Source: Hymenobacter sp. BT559
Lineage (GTDB): Bacteria; Bacteroidota; Bacteroidia; Cytophagales; Hymenobacteraceae
NCBI RefSeq assembly: GCF_016427535.1
Contig: NZ_JAELXV010000002.1
Location: 868,001 to 932,000 of the forward strand
Reading direction: 5' to 3'
Length of the DNA: 64,000 bases
Part shown: in pieces, positions 1 through 7,478 of the stretch
How the letters are laid out: each line of letters begins with the position of its first letter
How positions within the stretch are numbered: position 1 is the stretch's first letter
The notes under the pieces: generated by a model
Told to the model about the DNA's origin: nothing
Databases searched by the model: none
Seen by the model: only the letters and a program-made list of their open reading frames with translations
Program-made: the position numbers and the translations under genes

Positions 1-1332
1 TCGGAGATTTACCGCGAAGAAAATATTGCGCTGAAAACCGAAATCTCGACCAAGCAGCAGCAGTACGCCGCTACCGTGGGCGCCATGACGGTAACCCTTG
101 ATGGCGAGGAGCTAACGCTGCCCCGCGCCGCCGACCGCCTCAAGAGCCTATCGCGCCCCGTGCGCGAGCAGGCGTGGCGGGCCATCCAGGCGCGGCGGCT
201 GCAAGACAGCCAGCCGCTCGACCAGCTCTTTACCGAACTGGTGCAGTTGCGCCACCAGGTAGCGCTAAATGCAGGCTTCGGAAACTTTCGTGACTACATG
301 TTTGCCGCGCTTGGGCGCTTCGACTACACCCCAGAGGACACGTTTAATTTCCACTCAGCCATTCGGGAAACGGTGGTGCCGCTCATTGATGAGTTTGATG
401 AGGCCCGCCGCCACGACCTGTCGCTGCCCGAACTGAGGCCCTGGGACCTCGACGTAGACCCCAGCGGCAAGCCGCCCCTGCAGCCGTTCCAAACCGGCGA
501 GGAACTGCTGGAGAAAACCATCACGGTTTTTCAGCGCCTCGACCCCTTCCTAGGGCAGTGCCTAAGCACCATGCGCCACATGGGCCACCTCGACCTAGAG
601 TCGCGCAAGGGCAAGGCGCCAGGCGGCTACAACTACCCGCTGGACGAAACGGGGGTGCCGTTTATTTTTATGAACGCCACCTCGTCGCTGCGCGACGTGG
701 TAACGATGCTGCACGAAGGTGGGCACGCGGTGCACTCCTTTCTCACGCGCCGCTTGCCCTTGTCGGCCGACAAGCACCCACCGAGTGAGGTGGCCGAGCT
801 TGCTTCGATGAGCATGGAGCTAATGAGCATGGACCACTGGGATGTCTTCTTCGACGACCCTGCCGAGCTGCGCCGCGCCAAGAAAACGCACCTAGAGAGC
901 GTGTTAGAAACCTTTCCGTGGGTGGCCACCATCGACAAGTTTCAGCACTGGATATACGAGAATCCCGCCCACACCGAGGCGCAACGCCACCAGCGCTGGA
1001 CCCATATTTTCCAGGAGTTTAACCAGCGCACCGTAAGCTGGCGCGGCCTCGAAAACTTCCGCCCCTACCTGTGGCAGAAGCAGCTGCACCTCTACGAAGT
1101 GCCGTTCTACTACATCGAGTACGCATTGGCACAGCTTGGGGCTATTGCCGTGTGGCGCAACTTCCGGCAAGACCCGGCCGCGGCGCTGGCTGGCTACCAG
1201 CGGGCCTTGGCCCTAGGGTATACCCGACCCATTGGGGAGGTGTACGCCGCAGCCGGTATCCGCTTCGATTTCAGTACCGAATACCTGACGCAGCTCGCTG
1301 ACTTTGTGCGTGACGAGATGGCAGCGCTGTAA
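1..1332 (+). CDS. M3 family oligoendopeptidase (PepF-like), 5' end missing
   Basis: Zinc metallopeptidase of family M3, which cleaves oligopeptides, normally in the cytoplasm. The reading frame is open from base 1, so the true start lies before the window and 443 residues are visible. The zinc motif HEGGH falls at visible residues 238-242, followed about 24 residues later by a Glu in AELAS (residue 266), the expected third ligand. Family members are usually around 560-600 residues, so roughly 120-150 N-terminal residues are missing. A GTG at 76 is in frame but gives a truncated protein and is not the likely start. A clear hairpin terminator follows 30 bases after the stop. No signal peptide can be judged. 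The family is certain; the exact subfamily is inferred. Confidence 0.93.
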   Translation, partial: SEIYREENIALKTEISTKQQQYAATVGAMTVTLDGEELTLPRAADRLKSLSRPVREQAWRAIQARRLQDSQPLDQLFTELVQLRHQVALNAGFGNFRDYMFAALGRFDYTPEDTFNFHSAIRETVVPLIDEFDEARRHDLSLPELRPWDLDVDPSGKPPLQPFQTGEELLEKTITVFQRLDPFLGQCLSTMRHMGHLDLESRKGKAPGGYNYPLDETGVPFIFMNATSSLRDVVTMLHEGGHAVHSFLTRRLPLSADKHPPSEVAELASMSMELMSMDHWDVFFDDPAELRRAKKTHLESVLETFPWVATIDKFQHWIYENPAHTEAQRHQRWTHIFQEFNQRTVSWRGLENFRPYLWQKQLHLYEVPFYYIEYALAQLGAIAVWRNFRQDPAAALAGYQRALALGYTRPIGEVYAAAGIRFDFSTEYLTQLADFVRDEMAAL

Positions 1333-1360
1333 AGTGAACGCTTCTTGCCAACTGCACATA

Positions 1361-1390
1361 AAAAAGCCCGGCAACAAACCGGGCTTTTTT
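1361..1390 (+). terminator. rho-independent terminator after M3 peptidase
   Basis: An 11-bp perfect stem (AAAAAGCCCGG paired with CCGGGCTTTTT) with a 7-base loop and a T run. It lies between the peptidase stop and the dut promoter. Confidence 0.9.
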
Positions 1391-1417
1391 GTGTGCGCCT
1401 AGGGCGGCGGCGACCAG

Positions 1418-1425
1418 TAATTTTG
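1418..1425 (+). promoter_or_regulatory. -7 promoter box of dut (TAATTTTG)
   Basis: Exact match to the Bacteroidota -7 consensus TAnnTTTG. Only four bases separate it from the ATG at 1430, so the transcript is probably leaderless or nearly so, or it starts at the second in-frame ATG at 1433. Confidence 0.7.
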
Positions 1426-1429
1426 GCAA

Positions 1430-1870
1430 ATGATGCTTACAATTCCCGTTATCAACCGCTCGCGGCATTCGCTACCCGAGTACCAAACGGCGCACGCGGC
1501 CGGCCTCGACTTGCGCGCCGACCTGCCCAACGGCCCCATTACCCTAGGGCCGCTAGAGCGGCAATTAATATCCACTGGCCTGAGCTTGGCCCTGCCCGTG
1601 GGCTACGAGGCACAGGTGCGGCCACGCAGTGGCCTGGCCTACAAGCACGGCATTGGCATCGTCAACAGCCCCGGCACTATCGATGCCGACTATCGGGGTG
1701 AGATTAAGGTGCTGCTGGTCAACCTATCCAATGAACCATTTGTGGTGCAGGATGGGGAGCGGATTGCACAGCTGGTAGTGGCGCGGCATGAAACCATCTC
1801 CTGGCAGCCCGTCGAGCAGCTCAGCGAAACCGAGCGTGGTGCAGGCGGCTACGGCAGCACTGGTAAGTAA
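1430..1870 (+). CDS. dut: dUTP diphosphatase (dUTPase)
   Basis: Hydrolyses dUTP to dUMP and pyrophosphate, keeping uracil out of DNA and supplying dUMP for dTMP synthesis. It is a trimeric cytoplasmic enzyme. At 146 residues it has the usual length. All five family motifs are visible: AGLDLRA (24-30), RPRSGLA (64-70), GTIDADYRG (82-90, catalytic Asp), RIAQLV (111-116) and [10 protein letters not shown] (136-145). Motif 5 carries Tyr where Phe is usual, a conservative change of the residue that stacks on the uracil. Two adjacent ATG codons (1430 and 1433) are possible starts, with no ribosome binding site. The gene stands alone between a terminator and a perfect 21-bp inverted repeat. Confidence 0.97.
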   Translation: MMLTIPVINRSRHSLPEYQTAHAAGLDLRADLPNGPITLGPLERQLISTGLSLALPVGYEAQVRPRSGLAYKHGIGIVNSPGTIDADYRGEIKVLLVNLSNEPFVVQDGERIAQLVVARHETISWQPVEQLSETERGAGGYGSTGK

Positions 1871-1922
1871 TAGAAAGTGCCTAGTGCTTAGATATGAAGT
1901 ACTAAGCACTAGGCACTTTCTA
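1871..1922. repeat. perfect 21-bp inverted repeat, likely bidirectional terminator
   Basis: Arms 1871-1891 and 1902-1922 are exact reverse complements around a 10-base AT-rich loop. The element sits between the convergent dut gene and the next minus-strand gene, so it probably ends both transcripts, although neither side has a proper T tract. Each arm contains a CTAG core. Confidence 0.75.
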
Positions 1923-1933
1923 CATAAGCACTA

Positions 1934-2314
1934 CTAATGATGAGCCGCGTGGCGGTTCTGCTGCTGGCCGATAATCTGGAGGTTACCACCAGCCGAAATG
2001 AGCTTTTGGCTTAGCTCGCGCAGTTTGTCGCCCACACCACCGAAGGCGTGCAGGTTGAGGGCTGCTTTGCCGGTGAGGTTACCAAGTTGGTAAAACGACT
2101 TGGCCATGGCCGAGGCATCGCCGCTGCCAATAGCCCGGTTGAGCACATCAAGCTCCTGAGCGATGGGGCGCAGGGCGGGGTCGTTGCTGCTCTGCAGCGA
2201 GTTGAGCCAATTACCAACCTGGCTCTGGCCGGCACTGGCGTCTTGGGTGAAGCCGGCGCTGGTAGCGGCAAACAGGCTTTGGATGCTGGATTCGATTTCA
2301 GAAATGTAGTTCAT
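1934..2314 (-). CDS. small helical hypothetical protein
   Basis: Encodes 126 residues starting MNYISEIESS. The frame extends upstream to 2593, but that extension overlaps the divergent dehydratase gene and is Arg/Cys-rich, so I place the start at the ATG whose A is at 2314. Just upstream on the minus strand is TACTTTGC, close to a -7 box. The protein is mainly amphipathic helix, soluble, with no signal peptide and a C-terminal Gln/His-rich tail (QQQN, HAAHH). It is divergent from the dehydratase and convergent with dut. I do not recognise a family and assign no function. Confidence 0.7.
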   Translation of the reverse strand: MNYISEIESSIQSLFAATSAGFTQDASAGQSQVGNWLNSLQSSNDPALRPIAQELDVLNRAIGSGDASAMAKSFYQLGNLTGKAALNLHAFGGVGDKLRELSQKLISAGGNLQIIGQQQNRHAAHH

Positions 2315-2372
2315 ACAAGCAAAGTACGGGACGGAAAAGCTAACGCGGAAGGTGGGGCAGCAGTTTTCGCCG

Positions 2373-2380
2373 CAACTTTG
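2373..2380 (+). promoter_or_regulatory. possible -7 box of the dehydratase gene
   Basis: CAACTTTG matches TAnnTTTG at seven of eight positions (C for the first T) and lies 31 bases before the ATG at 2412. Confidence 0.4.
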
Positions 2381-2411
2381 CACGCATTGGTAAGTTGACC
2401 CTAGGATACGT

Positions 2412-3386
2412 ATGAAGCTTGTTACGCTTTCCGACATTGAGCAGGCCCGGCAGCGTCTGCAAGGCCTGGCCCGGCGCACCCCCCTGCTACCCTTTGAGGT
2501 GGCCGAGCTGCCTGGCGAACAGGTTTTTTTGAAGCCAGAAAGCTTACAGCCCATCGGCTCATTCAAAATCAGGGGGGCGGGCAACCGCATCATGGCCCTG
2601 ACGGCCGAGGAGCGGGCGCGGGGCGTGCTGGCCTACAGCAGCGGCAACCACGCCCAAGGGGTGGCCTACGCCGCCCGCCAGCTTGGCCTGAAGGCAACCA
2701 TTATCATGCCCACCAATGCGCCGCAGGTCAAAATAGCGGCTACGCGGCACCTAGGAGCCGAGGTACTGCTCTACGACCCTGCCCATGAAAAGCGCGAGGC
2801 CGTGGCCGCCCGGCTGCTGGCCAATGCTGCCCACCCGCCCGTACTGGTGCCTCCCTTCGACGATGCCTATGTAATAGCCGGCCAAGGCACCGTAGGGTTG
2901 GAAATACTAGAAGACCTGCCCGCCGTAGAGCTGGTGCTGGCCCCCGTGGGTGGCGGTGGCTTGCTAGGTGGCGTAGCTGCGGCGCTCAAACTCCTGAAGC
3001 CTAGTGTGAAAATTATTGGTGTCGAGCCCGAGCTGGCGGCCGACGCTCAGGCGTCATTCCGCCAGGGGCAAGTGGTAGAGTGGGCCGCTGCCGACACCAA
3101 CCGAACCTTAGCCGACGGGGTGCGTACCCTGGCCCTGAGCGAGCTTACCCTGGCACACCTGCGCCAATACGCCGACGACGTAGTGACCGTGAGCGAGGCC
3201 GAATTGCGCGCCGCTGCCCGCCGCCTGCTACTCGAAGCCCGGCTGGTAGTAGAGCCCACGGCCGCGCTGCCGCTGGCGGCCATACTGCGCCACCGTGCTA
3301 GCCTGCCGCCCAGCCGGCATACGGTGCTCATTCTCAGTGGTGGCAACGTAGACCCGGCCGTATTGGCTGAGCTACTGCTGCACTAA
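2412..3386 (+). CDS. threonine/serine ammonia-lyase (PLP-dependent)
   Basis: PLP enzyme of the tryptophan-synthase-beta fold (fold type II) that deaminates threonine to 2-oxobutanoate or serine to pyruvate. The PLP-binding lysine is in GSFKIRGA (Lys52). SSGNHAQG (about 75-82) holds the substrate and cofactor carboxylates, the glycine loop VGGGG (about 178) binds the PLP phosphate, and LSGGN near the C-terminus contacts the pyridine nitrogen. At 324 residues it lacks the C-terminal ACT-like regulatory domain of biosynthetic IlvA, so it resembles the short catabolic TdcB type or a serine racemase. Isoleucine feedback is therefore not expected. No amino-acid biosynthesis genes are adjacent, so the physiological role stays open. 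Confidence 0.9.
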   Translation: MKLVTLSDIEQARQRLQGLARRTPLLPFEVAELPGEQVFLKPESLQPIGSFKIRGAGNRIMALTAEERARGVLAYSSGNHAQGVAYAARQLGLKATIIMPTNAPQVKIAATRHLGAEVLLYDPAHEKREAVAARLLANAAHPPVLVPPFDDAYVIAGQGTVGLEILEDLPAVELVLAPVGGGGLLGGVAAALKLLKPSVKIIGVEPELAADAQASFRQGQVVEWAAADTNRTLADGVRTLALSELTLAHLRQYADDVVTVSEAELRAAARRLLLEARLVVEPTAALPLAAILRHRASLPPSRHTVLILSGGNVDPAVLAELLLH

Positions 3387-3502
3387 ATAGTGCACGCCAG
3401 TAGCATCCTACTGGGTTCGGGCGTTTCTTTGCGGCGAAACGATTCTGACCAAAACAAGTATCTGTCGAAGACAAACCTTCTTTCACTCCTTCTCTCCCTC
3501 CA

Positions 3503-4513
3503 ATGAAAATCATCGTCCCGATGGCTGGCATGGGCAAGCGGATGCGTCCGCACACGCTCACTGTACCCAAACCCCTGATTCCGATTGCCGGCAAACCCAT
3601 TGTGCAGCGCCTTGTAGAAGATATTGCCCGCGTGTGCGGCGAGGCCGTAGAGGAGGTGGCGTTCATTATCGGCCGCTTTGGTGCCGAAGTAGAAAAAAGC
3701 CTAATTAAAATCGCCGAATCGGTAGGAGCAAAGGGCACTATTTACTACCAAGACGAGCCCCTAGGTACCGCCCACGCCATTTTGTGCGCCAAAGACTCGC
3801 TGAGCGGTCCGCTGGTGGTAGCGTTTGCTGATACGCTGTTCAAAGCTGACTTTACGCTTGATAGCTCGGTGCCCGGCACCATCTGGGTGCAGAAGGTAGA
3901 GGACCCCAAGCCTTTCGGCGTGGTGAAGCTCAACGAGCAAGGCCAGATTACCGACTTCGTAGAAAAGCCCGAAATCTTCGTATCGGACCTCGCCATTATT
4001 GGCATCTACTACTTCCAGGACGGCGAGTACCTGCGCAGCGAACTGCAGTACCTGCTCGACAATGACATCAAGGACAAAGGCGAGTACCAACTCACTAACG
4101 CCCTCGAGAACATGAAGAACAAGGGCACCATCTTCGTGCCCGGCCAAGTAACCGAGTGGCTCGACTGCGGCAACAAGGATGCTACCGTCTTCACCAACCA
4201 GCGCTACCTAGAGTATCTCAAAGAGCGCGGCGAAAACCTGGTGGCCGACTCGGCTATCATCATCAATTCGGTACTTATCGAGCCCGTTTATATTGGTGAA
4301 AACGCCGTCATTACCAACTCGGTAGTGGGCCCGCACACGAGCATTGGCAGCAAGAGCAACGTGCGCGATTCGTGCGTGTCGAACTCCATTGTGCAGACGT
4401 CGGCCTCGGTACTCAATGCCGTTATTACCGACTCCATGATTGGCAACTTCGCCAGCGTGAGCAGCAAAGCCATCGACCTAAGTGTAGGCGATTATAATGT
4501 GTTGAAAGTGTGA
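3503..4513 (+). CDS. sugar-phosphate nucleotidyltransferase with C-terminal left-handed beta-helix
   Basis: Transfers a nucleotide to a sugar-1-phosphate to make an activated NDP-sugar. The N-terminal GT-A-like domain has the signature MAGMGKRMRP with the downstream KPL lysine, and a metal-binding Asp in FADT (about residue 109). Residues about 245-336 show hexapeptide-like repeats (SVLIEP, VYIGEN, AVITNS, VVGPHT and so on) typical of a left-handed beta-helix. This layout fits long RmlA-type or related sugar nucleotidyltransferases; the sugar and base cannot be read from sequence. The start is preceded by a long CT-rich leader and no Shine-Dalgarno. It could supply the polysaccharide locus 5 kb downstream, but that link is inferred. 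Confidence 0.88.
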   Translation: MKIIVPMAGMGKRMRPHTLTVPKPLIPIAGKPIVQRLVEDIARVCGEAVEEVAFIIGRFGAEVEKSLIKIAESVGAKGTIYYQDEPLGTAHAILCAKDSLSGPLVVAFADTLFKADFTLDSSVPGTIWVQKVEDPKPFGVVKLNEQGQITDFVEKPEIFVSDLAIIGIYYFQDGEYLRSELQYLLDNDIKDKGEYQLTNALENMKNKGTIFVPGQVTEWLDCGNKDATVFTNQRYLEYLKERGENLVADSAIIINSVLIEPVYIGENAVITNSVVGPHTSIGSKSNVRDSCVSNSIVQTSASVLNAVITDSMIGNFASVSSKAIDLSVGDYNVLKV

Positions 4514-4539
4514 TTTTTTGACGCAGTCTGACGTTATCG

Positions 4540-4570
4540 ACGACGCGGCCCTCCCGGAGGGTCGCGTCGT
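4540..4570 (+). terminator. GC-rich hairpin after the nucleotidyltransferase
   Basis: A 14-bp stem (4540-4553 with 4557-4570, one G-T pair), a 3-base loop, and a short T-rich stretch after it. Probably a terminator or processing site between the nucleotidyltransferase and the TPR gene. Confidence 0.7.
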
Positions 4571-4587
4571 TCGTCTTTATTCCCCCG

Positions 4588-4595
4588 TACTTTCG
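4588..4595 (+). promoter_or_regulatory. probable -7 box of the TPR gene
   Basis: TACTTTCG matches TAnnTTTG at seven of eight positions. It lies after the hairpin and 32 bases before the ATG at 4628, which supports that start over the in-frame GTG at 4595. Confidence 0.5.
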
Positions 4596-4627
4596 TGAGG
4601 CAGGCCTTAGCCTGCGCGAGAAGAGCT

Positions 4628-6442
4628 ATGCGTCAATTTGTTGTGAGTCTGTTGGTTTTGGGATTGTGTGGTCCGGCAGGCTGGGCGCAGAGCCGGCGTG
4701 CGCCGGCCGATAGCGCCGCCGTCATTCGCAAGCCCACCAAGCTCAGCCGCCAGGAAAAGCGCGAGCTGGCGCGCCGGGCTGCTGCTGGCGATGCCCCGCG
4801 GCCCGCGGCTCCGGTGCTTTCACCCAAGGACAAGGAGGTAAGCGAAGCTCTTTTTGTGGATGGCGTGAAGTACGTGACGCTCGAAGACTACCCTAAAGCG
4901 CTCGACCGCCTGCTGAAAGCCTACGCCCTCAGCCCCGACAACGCGGCTGTCAATTACAAAATAGCCGAAGCTAACTTGCTGAGCGGCAACCTGCGAGATG
5001 CTGCTAACTACGCCCGAGCGGCCGTGCAGCTTGAACCTAAGAACGCCTATTATTATCTGCTGCTAGCGCAGGCGCAAGCCAGCCAAAAGCAGTATGATGC
5101 CGCTACTGCCACCTACGCTACCCTAGTGCGCGAGGTACCGGGCTCGGGCAACTACCTGTTTCAGCTGGCCGACCTATACCTGGCTCAAAACAAGCTGCCC
5201 GAAGCCCTAGGTACCCTTGAGAAAGCGCAGCAGCAGTTTGGAGCGCTGGACGAGATTTCCTTTAAGCGGCAGCAGATATACCTGCGCCAGAATAACTTGC
5301 CGCTAGCGCTGAAGGAAGGCGAAAGCCTCATTGCTAACAACCCGACTGAGCCGCGCTACGTGCTGGCTCAGGCCGAGATGTACGCCTCCAACAACCGGCT
5401 GCCGGAAGCCATTCGAGTGGCCGAGCAGGCGCTGCGCATCGACCCCGACAACCCACAAGCCCGGCTGATACTGGCCGAGGTATACCGCCAGCAAGACCAG
5501 CCCGAAGCCTCGCAAAAGCAGTTGAAGCTCGCCTTCGAGAATCCGTCGCTTGACATCGACCAGCAAGTACGCATTTTGGTGGGCTACCTCAAACAGCTGC
5601 CTAATGATAAGCTAAACTCCCTGGTCCTTGACCTAGCTGCTGCCACCGTGCGCAGCCACCCTAAGGAAGCTAAGGCTTACAGCGTGGCCGGCGATGTGCA
5701 GACCTTAACCGGCAAAAAGCGCGAAGCCCGCAACACCTACCTCAAGGCCCTGCGCTTCGACAACTCAAAATACCAGCTGTGGCAGCAAGTAGTGCTGCTC
5801 GATGCGGAGCTCAACCAGGCCGATTCGCTGCTCGTGCACAGCGACCGCGCACTGGAGCTGTTTCCCAACCAGGCGCAGCTGTGGTTTTTTAATGGGGTAG
5901 GGCACTCGCTGAAGCAGCAGCCCAAGCAGGCAGTATCGGCGCTGGAGCATGGCCGCAAGCTGGCCGCTGGCAACGCCGAGCTACAAGCGCAGTTTGATGC
6001 TCAGCTCGGCGACGCTTACCACGAGCTAAAAGACAACGCGAAATCGGATGCCGCGTATGAATCGGCCTTGGCAGCGGAGCCCAATAACTACGGGGCTCTC
6101 AATAACTACAGCTACTATCTGAGCCTACGCGGCGAGAAGCTGGAGAAAGCCAAGGAAATGTCGGGCCGCACGGTCAAGCAGTTTCCCGACAACGATACCT
6201 ACCTAGACACCTACGCCTGGATACTGTATAAACTAAAAGACTACGCGGGAGCCCGCACCAGCCTGGAGCACGCGCTTAAGACCACTAAAGATGCCGCTGT
6301 CATTGAGCACTATGGCGATGTGCTGTGGCAGCTAGGTCAGCGCTCGCAGGCCATAGCCGAGTGGCAGCGTGCCCGTAAGGCCGGGCCGGGCGCTTCGCCC
6401 CTGCTAGACCGCAAAATCAAAGAACAAAAGCTGTATGAATAA
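4628..6442 (+). CDS. secreted/periplasmic tetratricopeptide repeat protein
   Basis: A 604-residue protein with an N-terminal signal peptide (hydrophobic core VSLLVLGLCG, cleavage likely after GWAQ), so it acts in the periplasm or at the outer membrane. After a charged Ala/Arg-rich linker, at least ten TPR-like helical pairs run from about residue 80 to the end, with repeated cores such as NYKIAEANLLSG and YYLLLAQAQA. TPR arrays usually scaffold protein complexes. The stop overlaps the start of the DUF4292 lipoprotein by eight bases, so the two are translated together. The same neighbourhood (TPR, DUF4292, EnvC-like) recurs in Bacteroidota and suggests an envelope-assembly role; that is an inference. 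Confidence 0.88.
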   Translation: MRQFVVSLLVLGLCGPAGWAQSRRAPADSAAVIRKPTKLSRQEKRELARRAAAGDAPRPAAPVLSPKDKEVSEALFVDGVKYVTLEDYPKALDRLLKAYALSPDNAAVNYKIAEANLLSGNLRDAANYARAAVQLEPKNAYYYLLLAQAQASQKQYDAATATYATLVREVPGSGNYLFQLADLYLAQNKLPEALGTLEKAQQQFGALDEISFKRQQIYLRQNNLPLALKEGESLIANNPTEPRYVLAQAEMYASNNRLPEAIRVAEQALRIDPDNPQARLILAEVYRQQDQPEASQKQLKLAFENPSLDIDQQVRILVGYLKQLPNDKLNSLVLDLAAATVRSHPKEAKAYSVAGDVQTLTGKKREARNTYLKALRFDNSKYQLWQQVVLLDAELNQADSLLVHSDRALELFPNQAQLWFFNGVGHSLKQQPKQAVSALEHGRKLAAGNAELQAQFDAQLGDAYHELKDNAKSDAAYESALAAEPNNYGALNNYSYYLSLRGEKLEKAKEMSGRTVKQFPDNDTYLDTYAWILYKLKDYAGARTSLEHALKTTKDAAVIEHYGDVLWQLGQRSQAIAEWQRARKAGPGASPLLDRKIKEQKLYE

Positions 6443-7226
6443 ATCTGCTATCATGCTGGCCGCCTTGGCGCTAGCTAGCTGCCACCGCGTACCATCGTCG
6501 TCGGGCAAGCTCGGACCGGGCACGTCTACGGCCGTGGCGCCCGTGGCTGCCCCAGCCGGGGTGAAAGCTAATAACACAAGTTTTCAGTACCTAAACGGCC
6601 GCGGCAAAGTGCATTTCAAGCACAAGGAAGTAGACCAATCGGCTAATTTTAACCTGCGGGTGCGGCGCGATTCGGCCATCTGGCTGTCGGGTTCGTTGCT
6701 AGGCATCGAGGGTGTGCGGGCACTGCTCACGCCCGATTCGGTGCGCGTTGTCAACCGTTTGCAAAAGAGCTACTTCGCCGGCGACTATGCTTACCTCAGC
6801 CAGTTGCTGAATGTGCCCGTGAGCTACCAGCAGATGCAAGCCATTTTGCTGGGCGACTACCAGCCTGCCCCCACTGGTACCAGCCCCAAGGTGAGCACCG
6901 AGGGCGCTAACCAAGCCGTGACCTACCCACAGGCTGCGTTGCTGCTCGAGCAGCTTATAAGCACCGAGTCGGGCCGCTTGCAGCAGTTGAAAGTGAGCGA
7001 GAGCGGTGCGCAGCGTAGCCTCACCGTTGCTTACTCCGATTTTCAAAAGCTCGAAGGCACCAACCTGCCTTTTGCCTACACGGCCAATGTAGTTGGCCAG
7101 CAGGGCGGGGCCGAAAGCACGTCGGCTACGCTTAGCTTCTCGAAAGTAGAGGTAGGTGCTGGCCACCTCGATTTTCCGTTCAGCATCCCAAAAGGCTTTA
7201 AAAAGGAAACTCGTATTAAAAAGTAA
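6435..7226 (+). CDS. DUF4292 domain lipoprotein
   Basis: A 263-residue outer-membrane-type lipoprotein. The lipobox LASC (Cys at about residue 16) follows a short hydrophobic stretch, then a Ser/Pro/Ala linker. The rest matches the pattern of DUF4292 proteins: beta-rich, with a conserved IWLSGSLLGIEGVRALLTPD-type segment at about residue 74. This fold resembles LolA/LolB-like lipoprotein carriers, but function is not established. Its ATG lies inside the last codons of the TPR gene (8-base overlap), indicating translational coupling. A strong terminator follows, so the pair forms one transcription unit. Confidence 0.85.
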   Translation: MNKSAIMLAALALASCHRVPSSSGKLGPGTSTAVAPVAAPAGVKANNTSFQYLNGRGKVHFKHKEVDQSANFNLRVRRDSAIWLSGSLLGIEGVRALLTPDSVRVVNRLQKSYFAGDYAYLSQLLNVPVSYQQMQAILLGDYQPAPTGTSPKVSTEGANQAVTYPQAALLLEQLISTESGRLQQLKVSESGAQRSLTVAYSDFQKLEGTNLPFAYTANVVGQQGGAESTSATLSFSKVEVGAGHLDFPFSIPKGFKKETRIKK

Positions 7227-7246
7227 GCCTCCTGGCAGGCTGGTGT

Positions 7247-7294
7247 AAAACTGCCCTCAGAAGCTCGCAAGCGAAGTTTTCTGAGGGCAGTTTT
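7247..7294 (+). terminator. terminator after the DUF4292 gene
   Basis: A 16-bp perfect stem (7247-7262 with 7279-7294) ending in TTTT, with a 16-base loop that itself contains a small TCGC/GCGA pairing. The A/T ends make it able to work in both directions. Confidence 0.85.
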
Positions 7295-7478
7295 ATGCGT
7301 GATACCCCTGAGTTACCCTAGGCATATAGGAGGAATACTTGACTAAAAAGGAGGATTAGACAGCTTTTTTCGGCCTGATTCCCTAAGTCCGAGTAGCAGC
7401 GTTACCCTGTGCTGCGCGGCTATACCCGCTGCGTATGCGTTATTTTGCAAGGCGGTAGCTGGTGCGCCGTTTGCTTTT

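Noticed and set aside
1934..2593. A 219-codon minus-strand frame longer than the called small protein
   Set aside because: Its first 93 codons overlap the dehydratase gene and are Arg/Cys/Ser-rich; the promoter-like word and composition favour the start at 2314.
4595..4627. GTG start for the TPR protein
   Set aside because: It adds a basic stretch before the signal peptide and overlaps the likely -7 box; ATG 4628 gives a standard signal peptide.
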